Below, piece by piece: positions 40,693-52,300 of a stretch of DNA of 64,000 bases. Source of the stretch: Trypanosoma brucei gambiense DAL972 (taxonomy: Eukaryota > Euglenozoa > Kinetoplastea > Trypanosomatida > Trypanosomatidae). Position 1 is the stretch's first letter. The number at the start of each line of letters is the position of its first letter. The notes below the pieces were generated by a model, which saw only the letters and a list, made by a program, of their open reading frames with translations, was not told where the DNA came from and made no database searches. The translations under genes were made by a program, and so were the position numbers. The stretch is from NCBI RefSeq assembly GCF_000210295.1, contig NC_026738.1, forward strand, positions 806,001 to 870,000, in the 5' to 3' direction.

Positions 40693-42639
40693 TTTCCCTC
40701 AGACAGTCATGCGCTACACACCGGGAGGTTGAAGGAAAAGAGAACACGGCCGACAAGTTCCGTGTATATCTCCAAGACCTTTTAATCACTCGTCTGGGCT
40801 TCCTGAGTGTGAAAAAGAGGAACCAACAAGAACCAGGGGGCACAAGTTGTTGGATATGAAAATGTGTTTCATTGTTTTGATATGCTGTCAACAATTTTTT
40901 TTTTTTGACTGCAGCCTCGTACGAGGATAACGTCAAGGAAAGAAATCAGGCTACTTCTTGATGCCCTCACCTCCCTACTGAAGCGCGTTAATACCGATCC
41001 GCCCCTTCACGTTCCCACTCATGTAATACTGTTAGTGGATAATACGGAGAGTAAGGTAGGGGAGGAGGGTCAGTGAAAAGTTACGTATGAAAATACGGAT
41101 GTCCTCCACCTCTATTGCCACCACCATGCTGTAATAATAACAATAAAAACAGAAACACAAAATCTAAACAATTAAATACAGTCGTGTGCATATCTAAGCT
41201 ACCAACGATTTTTTACCTATTCACACACACGTTGAATATCATTCTGTTCTCACACATCTCCTTTCAGGCGCCACTGGTTAGACGTAATGTAGGCACTCCG
41301 GACATGTGCCAGCGGATCAAAAAGAGGGAAACTGAAACAAAACACACACAAAAATAAAATAAATAAATTGCCTGCGCCTCCGGAAAAATGGTGCGAAAAC
41401 TGCCCGGCACATCCTCTAGAGGCTATAAAAGGCGTGATTGGTTCAGCACATAGTTTTATAATTACGTGTTTACACGCATTCGTACATATGCGACGATATT
41501 GACAGACGAGGTACGTCCCTCTACTTTCCCTCACCTCATACGTCGTAACGAACAGTAAAAACAAAAAAAAAAGGCTGCAGCGGCAGCCAAACACCCTGAG
41601 TTACGAGGGAATAAAAAATAAGGACAAAATAATAGATAATAATATGGTATGAGGGAAATGTAATGGGGAGTTGTGCGCGGGCTACAATTACGCATTTCTG
41701 CCATTGGGTGACGAAAATAAGCAAGTTAAAGGAGAGGAACTAAGGGCACCAATAAGTGAAAGAACGATGTTAGACGGTTGCCCACTACAGAGTAAGAAAG
41801 GGGAAATCAAAAGAAAATACAAAATTGTGCAAGCAGTAACTGCGGGCACTACGGGGCTGCTCAATACACACAAAAATTTAAAAAATAAAAATAAATGGAA
41901 ATATACACAAAGAAAAAAAAATAGAAAAAAGTCTTTAAAAAGAAAGTAAACTACACATTTTTATATTTGTAGAATCACTGTTGGAAATCTTCTTCCAATT
42001 TATCTCCCTCCCTCTCCCCCGCGCACCAAAATTCACTTTTTCACCAGTAGTGAAACAAAGGCACTGAGCGGAGCAAAAAAGAAAAGCTCTAGTGAATCGG
42101 AAGGCCAGCAAACAATGGGGCATAATGAATACATATATGCACAAAAAAAATACTAGTACACGCAACGTAACATAATAATATTAATAACATACAGCACACT
42201 CCTACTGGAGTTAGAACTCGGTGCAAAAAGCAATAACAATGGCAATAATGCGCGGCTAGAGATAGCGTCCGCTGAGCAAACAATGCATGTAAGGTTGTTG
42301 TTGTTTTTTAATCCCAACTCTTGTCAATTACTTCCGCAGATTCGTGCGTTTGCAGTATGAACGCTCAATAGTAAGTAGCAAAAAAGAAAAAAACGAGCAA
42401 TATTAGCAACACGTCCTTTATCGATGTTCCCTCCAGCGATGCAGAAGAGAAGCGCCCACTGCCATGTGAAGTGTCCGGCAATTTTTCTTTTTTCAGCAGC
42501 ATCCCCGTCAATCACATAAGTAACACACATCTCACAGGGGACCCGTAATGCGCCTTCTGTGCCTCAGAATGGTTACGGAAGAATCCGCATTGGTGCAAGT
42601 AGTGTCGGTTAGTACCTGATTAACAGTGTTCCGGATGCC
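40693..42639. other. Long intergenic region, no gene seen
   Basis: Nearly 2 kb, A-rich on the plus strand from 41100 to 42420 with many A-tracts. Frames on either strand are K/N-rich or F/L-rich translations of these tracts. A long 3' UTR of the gene at 42640 is the simplest reading. No RNA gene is recognised. Confidence 0.55.
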
Positions 42640-44082
42640 TTAAACCCCCCAAACGTGTTCCCCTTTGGAACCTTCCAGATGTTGAGGAGCCAAAATGTCG
42701 TTGCCCTCCATAGCACCTTCACTGACACGTGGGAGACCGACAACTGGAGCAACCAGTTGCTTGTTTTCTTTTGGTGCCCATTCCACACGCCTCTCAGAGC
42801 TAGAAAGGGAATAGGAAGAATAAGTAGTTAATGTATCCCACGTTGCCTTTACTGACCGAGTGACGAAAACCTTGTGAGCGTTCACAAGAAGGTTAAGTAT
42901 CTTCGCGCGCTCATCGACTTCGTAACGCCGAAGCCGGCTTCGTTGCACTTCTTCTTTCCGTCCGAGCACAAGCACCGGTATCACCCAGAAGGAGGCCGTA
43001 ACGTCCGCCGCATTTGATTCCCCGGTGACATCCAGTGACGGCACAGCAGCAAGAGTAATGTTCACCTCCTCTGACAGCGTGCCATTTAATGATCCCTCTT
43101 CCCCCTCTTCTTCCTCCTCCTCCTCCTCCTCCTCCACACAACCTTTTCCCACTTCGGAGTCGATACCTGTGGGTGCCGCACCCGCCATATCAAACTGAGG
43201 TGTCCCTCCACCCCGCCGCAACGGGGGTAGAATCAACTTGCGGACAACAGGGGGCTTAGGGACCGTAAAATCTCCCCCACCACGTGCGCCTAGAAACACA
43301 CACCCACTGCGGCCAGATGGCTGCAAGCGAAGCGAAATTCTGAGCGGCGGCATCATCTGCATCTGGGGTTGGGAAGCGATCTGATCCTCGTTCGTGGTGA
43401 CCGCGGTGACACGATCTGAATCGGGCACAAGAGCCTGCTGAGGTCCACGATCTCCGGTTGCTGTGTGAAATAAGTTATCCCAGGAACAGCGGCGCTTCAT
43501 CGTCACTTTGGTTTTATTGCTGCGGATACATTGGGGCAGCACACCTGACTCCTTCACGTCGCCCTCTACCGGTGGTGGTAGCACTAGCTTCGCGTTGCCA
43601 TTCGACTCGGAGCGCGAGTTCCTGGATTCATTGATGGGCACCGCGGGCAGCGTATGCACAGTTGACTCCAGGTCCGTTGAGGGGTAGCGTTCGAAGGTCG
43701 TACCCGCAACAAATTGTGGTGTTGACTTTACGAGGCGGGGACGACCAGTTTCCGCAGACTGCTTCGGCACGTACTTGCCAGACTTAGGGTTATCAAAGTT
43801 ACAAGGCAAGTCCCTGAAAGACTGAGATACTAAGCTCTCCGATGCGGTGTGTTCAACGTCCTCCCATTCATCACCAAAAGTGTCAACTTCCCGCAACTGG
43901 CTGCTTCTCAGCGAGTCCTCCGCCGGTGGCCATGCTTCGCGATACGAGGAAGTGTTTCGGCTCTCCGACGCCGCCAGACGCATCCTGAGAAATACAATTT
44001 TGTTGTCCGGCGAACGTTCGTCCTCGCTGGACTCGTTGTTCGCCTTTGAGGCAGAACATTTATTGCACCCCTTGTGCGGCAT
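42640..44082 (-). CDS. Acidic low-complexity protein of unknown function
   Basis: The product is 480 residues with no recognised domain. It starts MPHKGCNKCSASKAN (a CxxC near the N-terminus). The middle is serine/proline-rich and disordered-looking. An uninterrupted glutamate run of about 11 (DNA 43108-43140) follows, then a more ordered C-terminal part (about residues 385-440) with DVTASFWVIPVLVLG and RYEVDERAKILNLLVNAH. I start at 44082: a pyrimidine tract ends in AG (complement of 44096-44097) 13 bases upstream, and the extended frame before that has only a TTG. The function cannot be told from sequence. Confidence 0.75.
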   Translation of the reverse strand: MPHKGCNKCSASKANNESSEDERSPDNKIVFLRMRLAASESRNTSSYREAWPPAEDSLRSSQLREVDTFGDEWEDVEHTASESLVSQSFRDLPCNFDNPKSGKYVPKQSAETGRPRLVKSTPQFVAGTTFERYPSTDLESTVHTLPAVPINESRNSRSESNGNAKLVLPPPVEGDVKESGVLPQCIRSNKTKVTMKRRCSWDNLFHTATGDRGPQQALVPDSDRVTAVTTNEDQIASQPQMQMMPPLRISLRLQPSGRSGCVFLGARGGGDFTVPKPPVVRKLILPPLRRGGGTPQFDMAGAAPTGIDSEVGKGCVEEEEEEEEEEGEEGSLNGTLSEEVNITLAAVPSLDVTGESNAADVTASFWVIPVLVLGRKEEVQRSRLRRYEVDERAKILNLLVNAHKVFVTRSVKATWDTLTTYSSYSLSSSERRVEWAPKENKQLVAPVVGLPRVSEGAMEGNDILAPQHLEGSKGEHVWGV

Positions 44083-44933
44083 TGGCCACGTAATTCTAAA
44101 AGAGAAATAATGAATGTAATTTTTTGTGATATTGAATGTCACACTGTGAGCTGACCCGGCAGAACAAGACGACAAACGCGGTAACTCACTGGAATTTTTA
44201 CCTCCTTAGGCTGTGTCGTCACAAGTTTCACCTTATTTGAATAATTTCCACCTCAGCTATCAAAGTCTCACCACCACTTTGCAGTTCCTTTTTCCTATTC
44301 CTCAACAGTTTTCCCACCTCTTATGGAGGTACAATGCCCTCTTCGCGACAAAAAAATATGGTGGAAAACTACAACACAAAGAGTGGGAAAGAATAGAAAA
44401 AACAAAAGCGGAGACACCCACAATCTTTTGTCCGCTTGCACCGCAACACCGTGCCTGAAAGAAAACGGGAAGAAAAACAAAGCAAAAAAATTGAGCATGT
44501 TAGAGGCAGCCAATGCCACAGCAGGTGGTATTGTCTCAACCAAGTACAAGGAAGGTAACCTAATAAACGTAAAGTAATATTACAAGAAGTAAACTCGAGA
44601 GACATGGAATTACGCGACCGTCTACACGCCAAAGCACGCACAAATGGTGCGCGTTACCTTGCGGCGTCGCCACTGACATTCCATGCACCACGTGTCACGG
44701 ATTCACTGAGGTACAGAACAGGTCATGCTCGACACTTCCAAGACCCCTACGCTATCAACAGGGTCGTACCCACTCTTACAAAGTCTCAATGCCGTGCAAA
44801 ACGACTCGGTGCTAGTGGCATTCTTGACCGTCATAATCATCCGCAAGATACACTAGTGTACTCATGCGAAATCGCCACGTGACATGTTGAATGTTTCAGT
44901 TCCCACTTCGCGTCGGTAAACGAACGCGCTACC
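44083..44933. other. Intergenic region between acidic and J-domain genes
   Basis: The plus-strand frame 44604-44882 starts with ATG and reads fairly like protein. It opposes the cluster's direction and shows no recognisable motif, so I do not call it. The rest is A-rich plus-strand sequence typical of untranslated regions here. Confidence 0.45.
44096..44097 (-). promoter_or_regulatory. Spliced-leader acceptor fixing a start at 44082
   Basis: The complement reads a pyrimidine tract then TTTTAG, giving a 13-base leader before the ATG. Confidence 0.6.
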
Positions 44934-45500
44934 TCAGAAAAGGTTTAAATCTTTCCACTCTTTTCGCTGTCGTTCAAGCTCTGCAGCCAGCTCCGCTTTT
45001 TCTTTCGCCTCGCGCTCCAAACGCTGCTTCTTCCGCGCCGCCTCCTCGGCGAGCCGGGTGGCCTCTAACTGCTGCTCCACGACTTGTTCGCGTCGGCGCC
45101 TCCTCTGCCGCTCCGCCGGACTCAAGTTGGGGTCCTCAGAGGAACCCAGTCCAGCTGTGCCACCACTTACTTCCTCGCGAGCCTTACGCCGAACTTCTTC
45201 CTCCTTCAGTGCTGCTTCCCTTTCCTTCTTCCTCTGGTGCGCGACCTTCAGGCGAATAAGAACACCTTCATTACTTAACATCTTGTGTGCACTCTCAGCT
45301 ATGTGAAATGCATCAGCGGCCTTCTCAACTGTGCACTTATCTGGGTGCACTTTGAGCACAATACGGCGGAAACTGCGATTAACGTCCGCGACTTCACACG
45401 TCTGCGGATCCAACTGCAGCACAGCAAATGGGTCCGCTCCCCCAGAGCTGAAGCGCAGTAACCGTCGTATTTCTTCCACTTGGTCCTCCTTTGACCCCAT
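44934..45500 (-). CDS. J-domain protein resembling DNAJC8
   Basis: J-domains stimulate Hsp70 ATPase through their HPD loop. The 188-residue product has a J-domain at about 23-78 with HPD at 52-54 and flanking helices (VNRSFRRIVLKV and AADAFHIAESAHKML). A long, charged K/E/R coiled-coil tail follows, ending RKEWKDLNLF. A short N-terminal helix, a J-domain and a charged helical tail match DNAJC8/SPF31, a spliceosome-associated J protein. In trypanosomes that would suggest trans-splicing, but this is inference. The ATG at 45498-45500 follows a pyrimidine tract with AG (complement of 45550-45551), about 49 bases upstream. Confidence 0.9.
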   Translation of the reverse strand: MGSKEDQVEEIRRLLRFSSGGADPFAVLQLDPQTCEVADVNRSFRRIVLKVHPDKCTVEKAADAFHIAESAHKMLSNEGVLIRLKVAHQRKKEREAALKEEEVRRKAREEVSGGTAGLGSSEDPNLSPAERQRRRRREQVVEQQLEATRLAEEAARKKQRLEREAKEKAELAAELERQRKEWKDLNLF

Positions 45501-46320
45501 TACGCCCTCGTAGCTATGTGATACGGGAGCGAATAAGCGACCAGAGCCACTAACAGAAGAAACAAGGGGGGAAAAAAAGACGCAGCTGGACAGTAGTGAT
45601 ATGGCACGTAAACTAATTTAACAAGGGCGGGAAACACCAATTCAGATGAAGGAAATGAATCAAAAGGGGTGTCTTTATCATATAGCGCGTGATAACTGGA
45701 AAAACAGAAATGTGGCACATCAACGACGTGCTTGTTCCTGCAGGCTTGCTCAAATCAAACAGAAGATTACAACTGTGCTGATGTGTTAAGAACGCAGACA
45801 AATGCCCGCGCCCAACCTAAATGTGAGGTACACTGCCACATGCTTTCCATGCGAGCAGGAGCCACAACAAATCTTAAATGTGGAGCAAAATAAGTTAATA
45901 CGTCCGTAGTCGACCTGACTACTGTTGGAAGAGTATATATTTTCCTCGTTGTCACTGGACGAACAGCATCAAACGCAAATAAAAATAAAAACAAAAGAAG
46001 ATGTTAAAAAAGGAAACGGCATGGGTGGAGGTATATCATACTAGCAAATTTGATATACAGAATTGAGTTGTAAGCAGTTGAACTAACGAGGGGAAGTCTG
46101 GCACAATGTTAACAAGTAAACCTGAGGTACCTGGCCCGACATTCAACACCCGTGAAATTTTCCTGAAAAATAAACAAAAAAATGAATCCACTAACTGAAC
46201 AATCAACATCTGGAGATGCCGCAAGGTCACCAACACTGCCACCACCTGAAACCATGCTTCCATGTATCTCTCCAATTACAATGTCATCTACCGCGTGCCA
46301 AGCGGCGCCATCACGCGAAA
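45501..46320. other. Intergenic region between J-domain and VWA8 genes
   Basis: About 820 bases without a supported gene. The J-domain splice tract lies at 45550-45585. The remainder presumably holds the VWA8 3' UTR. Confidence 0.5.
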
Positions 46321-49300
46321 TTAAAGGAGGTTGACAGACAAGAATATTTGTTTAAGGATGTGTGGGAGAGCCTGTGTGTCCATACATTCAAAGCCGTGTC
46401 CACTTGGCAGTTTCTCCCTCAGGTTCAGCGCCTGTTCGCCCAAAGTGGCAATAAAAATGCAGAACATTTGTACTTCTTGATTGCTTTCCATAATCTCACC
46501 GAGCTCGCCGGGCTCAATCCCGTATCGTGAGAGGTTTGCATCGCTAATCACGAAAACAAGGTACGCCTCACCCTTCTCCGCCGTGACGAGCTCAATACTC
46601 TGCCGCATCGCTTGGACGGTATTGTCGCCTGACCAGCAGTACTGTGCGTGGGCAACCATACGTTGGCATACTTCCGCCCTTTCCTTTTGGTTAGTCGGTG
46701 GCTTGCCAAAGGGTACAAGCTCAATACACGCACTGTCCCCGTTGTGACCTACCATGGCATAGTCAATTTTTTCTTCGTAGCCAGTGAACGCCTCCATAAC
46801 CATCACCGTGGATTCGAGCAACTTCGTGAGCCTCTGATCCATCCCTTCAAACCGGTACATACTGGCACTTACATCTAGCACAAACAAGAGACGCTTCTTT
46901 CGCTTGACCTGAAAGGGGCTGGCGTCAGCATAGTCGGCGCGCCGTTTGTAGATGTTACGCTCCCCAACGATGCCCTCTACAATCTTACTGTCATCCCATA
47001 CTCCGTCCGTTTGGCCACGCAGCCACACGCGTTCACCTTCCGCAGCTTTAAGGCCACTTAACATACTCCTCAATATCGCCACAGGGGCACGCACCCGCCC
47101 CTGCAGCGCACCGTACCGCTCGTACTCCGTGGAGGTCATACCAATTTCCCGCAAGCGCTCCTGCAGTGCTACCCTTCCCATGCGTCTCGCTTCCTCTATT
47201 ATATGTTGTGGAACCTGCTGCTTAGCTTCGGGCGATACTTGGTGAACCGGCCAGCCCTTGTCAAGACGGTACGGGCCAACAAGTCCGCCGAGGCCTGCAG
47301 TATCAGTCCCACCCGTACCGCCGGCGTATGTGTTGCCACCGTGATGTTCTTCATTATCCTCACGACCATGTTTCAGGTTATTAGATGCCGCATAGCGCGA
47401 TGTACAGTAGGACATGCTAAGTTTCCCCTGAGGTGTGGCAGCTGCCGCCCCAACTTGTTTTACGGACCCTTGGAGCAAAGCGGAGAGTTGGCGATGGCGA
47501 CATTCCACCCGTTCAGCTACGAGGTCACCTATCAACAGCTGCCGATTCACTTCATCATATCGAAGAATGTTACCCGCAACCTCGTCGAGGGAAAAACAAG
47601 GATAGGAAGGTTTCACCGACGATGAACGTGAGGATGTTGTTGGCGTGGGAGCGAAATGGCGAACAGTATGATGATGATAATCGACGGCAAATAGAGAACC
47701 GCAAGTGTCAACTCCGTCGCTACCGCTGGCGACCACAAGTTGTTTGTGCACACGGTCGATACCTATTGTTCCATGGTGATTCAAGTCAGAACACACAGCA
47801 GGGGAAATGCTGGGATTGGCAAAGGTGCGCATCGACCACGACTGCGATCGAGAAGAGTAACTCTCAACCATGGTGTACAAAACGCCTTCTTTCTCACTAT
47901 CACTGCCGGCACCTGCGACGATGATAGCACCCTGGAGTTCCTCCGGTGTGACGGGCCCCATGGCTGCCTCAGTAGGCGTCGGTTCTTTCGTTCCCGTTAA
48001 TCCTACTACAACTCCATTTATTTCATTGGGAAGCAAACAAAGACTTGCTGTCGCCACGCCATCAGACATTAATGAAAGCTTCATCACACCGCAAAACGTC
48101 GACTCAGACTTACTCAGGTGGACAGAAGCATAGTTGTTCGCAAAGAAGTGAATTCCCCGAATATCCTCCGCAGGAAGGGTTACACCGACACGGTGCCCGT
48201 TCGACCACACGTACAACTCCGGTTCGCGCGGTCGCGTCATGGCAACTAGGTTACATCCCGGGCAAACAGTGTGCCGAGTGAGTGCGACATCACTGGAGGG
48301 TGGCATCAAATGCACAACCAGCACCGATCCCAACAGTTTATCACCAGCTGCGTCACCCTGACCTCTGACTTGCCCTCGTGGTAATGCAGTTGACGTTGAG
48401 CACAAACCAAGCGCGGACGCATCGGCAAGCAAAATCGATCCTGAGGATGCACATGCAACTTCAACAAATGAAGGCGATGTCCCAAACGCACCATGCGAAG
48501 ACTCCTTGAGGGCCTGAGAGGCTAAAATGCCGCTCGCCTCGGTGCCGAGGAAACGTAATGAAGAAGACGGAAGGGAGTTAAGAGGCAATAAGTCCGTTAA
48601 GTTAAGTAACTGTACCTGCCCTGCGGCAAGACGCTTCCGACCCACCGCAGTAGCCGCAATGGACGCAACAGACGGCAGACTCGCAATAGCTAAGAAAATC
48701 TCTGTTGTTGCGAGGGGACTGCTGCTGCCGTTCATTTCCTCTCGAAGCACATGCTGGCGGGTAAAAAGGACGGCAACACTCTTGGACTCCCCCACCACGC
48801 ACTCAGGAGCTTCCACGGCTACACGAATCACGCGGTCGCCCTGTTGCAGAAATGGTAGCCTTGTTGCTGTAGTCCATTCACTAAAACCGACGAGCCCACC
48901 GTTCGCCGAAACATCTGCGGCGAAGTCCGTGGCATTATATGATTCACACCAAACAGGAGCAGACTTCCAGTTTATTGCACCACCACACTCCAAATCCGTG
49001 AGCCGTCGCACTGGTAGAGACATTACTACTTCCCCCAGTTTTAACGGCAAAAACGCCGGTGATTTCGCCGACATGTGAATCAGCGATGGTGAAGGCCGCA
49101 GTGGCACAGCTCGGCTGGTACGCAAAGGTAACAGCTTCTGCATTCCACCAAACTGTACCAGTGGATCCAAATGCAGCCGTAGTACATTGCGAACAAGACG
49201 CAGTGTATTTTCGTCAAACACGTCGAAGTTGAAGATATTATTTAGAGCTGCGTACACGCCATCACCTGGGAACATTGACATGTGCCTTACAACAGCGATG

Positions 49301-52300
49301 AGCTCCCGTAACGAAAAAGGGTAAGTAATGTTCCCTTCCTCAAAATCGGTTTGAAGACGTTGAAAACATTCAATAAGGCTCATCAGCAGAGCATCTGGAA
49401 TGTTCACGCCATACGCTCTCAGAACCTGCAACTGCGAGTGGGCATCGGCATTGAGCATCACAGACGGTGCAAATAAGTCGCCACATTCCCGGTAGAAGTC
49501 ATTGCCGTGGAATGGAAAACCGGGCGGGTTTGCCAACACAATGACTCGAAAATCAGGGTGCATGTTAATGATATTTTTTTGTTCGCTAGATCCGTAATCA
49601 CTGGAAGAAATGCTAAATCGTACGACGTGCGCACGTGGACCAAGTATTTGCCGTCCATCGCGGAGCCTCATCTCGTGATCCTCGATGAGTCCTTTTAGCA
49701 CTTGTACCACCTCTACGGGTGCCTTGTCAATTTCATCAACAACAAGGCAGTGTCCCTGCTGCACCGCCCGTACTAGTGGTGAGTCTGCCCATACAACTCG
49801 ACCGTTCTCGACTGTGGGATTGATAGTAAGGCTACCGACTGTGGTGTCTCGATGTAGCTGAATATACTCCCGAGGGGTACCAACGCGTGCGAGAAAGGCA
49901 TCGACAACCTTGTTTTTGCCAACACCTTGGTTCCCTATTAGGAGAATGTTGTTCCCCACGGCGTACTGTTTAGCGAGCCACACAATGACGGACTCATGAA
50001 CAGGGTTGGGGTGAAAGTGTGGCACGTGCGGTACCATGGCCTTCTCCTTCGCTCCGTAATTGCGGTTGATGCGGAGAATAGGTTTATCACCCAATCCAAA
50101 GACACGAGATACTTCAATTCCTTCAGCTTTACCGGCGCCAGCATTAGGAATAGTTGGGTCACAGGGGAGTAGGAACTCTTTAAGGGAATGGCAGTTCAAC
50201 GTTTCCCCCATGCTACTCTTTGAAACGGATGATGATCGCAGTGGATCCTGCTTGCGCTCCGCGAGCCCACTCGTACAGGTAAATCCACAAATCTGCATCA
50301 CCTGACGCACTTTTTCTGCTACCAATGAACTCAGCAGTGGGAGTAGCAGCGTAGATTCAACACTAATGTTAAAGTCATCAGGATAACGAACGCGAAAGCG
50401 GGTAAGGTTTAGCAGCTGTCGAAGGCTTAGCTGCGGCGTTTTTGGTTCCGTGACTTGTAATCGCTCAAGTTCATCACGCAGCCGCAGCAGGGTATCCACA
50501 TCACGCTTCAATCCTGATGATATCCCGCCCTCAGGGCCCACTGAGGCGCGGATACCGTCTACCTTTTCGTTCCCACAAAATTGCAACTCCAACTCAGCCA
50601 CGCGAAGGAGAATGGCACGAAATAACGACTGCGAACATGACGGCATTTGGACAACCCCAAACAGCTCGGTGACATCGTGTGTAACGCGCCATTGGTTTTG
50701 CCACACTTTGTTGCCTGTCCCATTGCTGTTAAGCGCAGGAAATCGCGCTGTACCCACCACACGGAATGAAGGATGTATGGGAAATATGCGACGTGCCTTC
50801 ATTTCCTCTTCGGTGGCGCGCAGCTTCTCCTTAATGATCCCATACTCCTTGAACGATTTCAGCACGGACCCGTCGCAGAGTGAGGTGCTCCCGTCAATAA
50901 GGAGTTGCTGCAGCGAACTGAGCATCCCTAAAGGCATTTTATCAATTCCATCAAGTACAGCCATGCGACCGTTGAGTGCTGCGTCAACGAGTGCACTGTT
51001 CTGCCACACCGTGTCACCACTTACCGAATCGGTAGCTCGTCTCTGAAAAAGGTCTTTGATCGTCATATCCGCATAGAGGTACATAGTCTCCGTCTGGTAA
51101 CCAAGAAGGCGCGCAAATTCGTGGAGCAACGTCGTTTTGCCACTTCCACTGGATCCCAGCAGCAAGATATGCCGCCCCGCAATGTGCAACTGCAACATGG
51201 ACTGTAAAACGTGAACATGTCCTGGTGTAAAGACTGTGCTCGAACTGCTACAGTACATTTTCACATCAACCGTTTTCCACTTTCTACCACTAGAAGGCGA
51301 TGAAGGCCCACCACGCGATGATTTGAGAGCAAATTCACCCAAATATAATGGAAGTTGATATTTACCCTTCATCCCGTCGACACAAGCGTCGCCTACCACC
51401 ACAGGGTGCTGCAACACGGCCAACACCTTCGACTTTGCAACACGAACATTGTCTATAAACACAACATCATTATAATGCTTTGAAGAACGAACAGCGCAAT
51501 CTTCATGCGTACAGTGATCTGTTGGTTTGCCACTATCCCGTACGCTGACATCATTATGGTGGCAAATATGGTTTGACAGGGGAGTACCAATGTCACACGC
51601 GGCTAGCACCCTTTCGTAATCTCGAAGGCGTCTCATCGACTCTTCATAGGTGCCACTACCCGAACCAGTTTGTTGTGCATATAGCGTCCACGGGAAGGAT
51701 CGTAGTAACAGCTCACCCACTGGAACATCAGGAAATAGCATAAACTGTCGGAAGACTTGAGCCACCTCGTAACTTCCAATGGTCTGCAGCCCGCAAAGCG
51801 AAGACACACAACCACCAACAGCGCTGTCGCGGCCCTGGGTACCGCCAGAGGTGAATCCCCGCGTGCGCGCATTCATCTCCTCGATGGAAGCGCGCAGTTT
51901 AAGCAACGATTCAAAAACACCTCTTGCACGACCACCAGGCGCCATATTGGTAACGTTTGTCGCTGCCAGGGTGGGTGGAGGAAGGTCAACATACAAGCAT
52001 TGAAACCGTGAACGAAGCGGCGGATCCAGTGGTGTACCATCATACGGGGGAACTGGGGCAGTGATCCCAATGACACGAAAACTTTCCGACACGCGAATAA
52101 ACCCCATACGCTGCAACTTCGCGTGAACCGCCTGCGGGATTTGGTTACCAATGCCACCTTCCACGTTAGCATCTTGCCTACCTCCTTTCAGTTCCTCACA
52201 GAGTGCCTCGTTGAAAATCTTATCATACCGCTCTGGGTGGATCAGCACCATCCCATTCTCAAGATGCATTTCGCGGTTCTCCAACAAGTTATTTATCACT

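Noticed and set aside
44604..44882. Plus-strand ORF of 92 codons
   Set aside because: It is antisense to the cluster, shows no motif and has no clear splice tract. It remains possible but unsupported.
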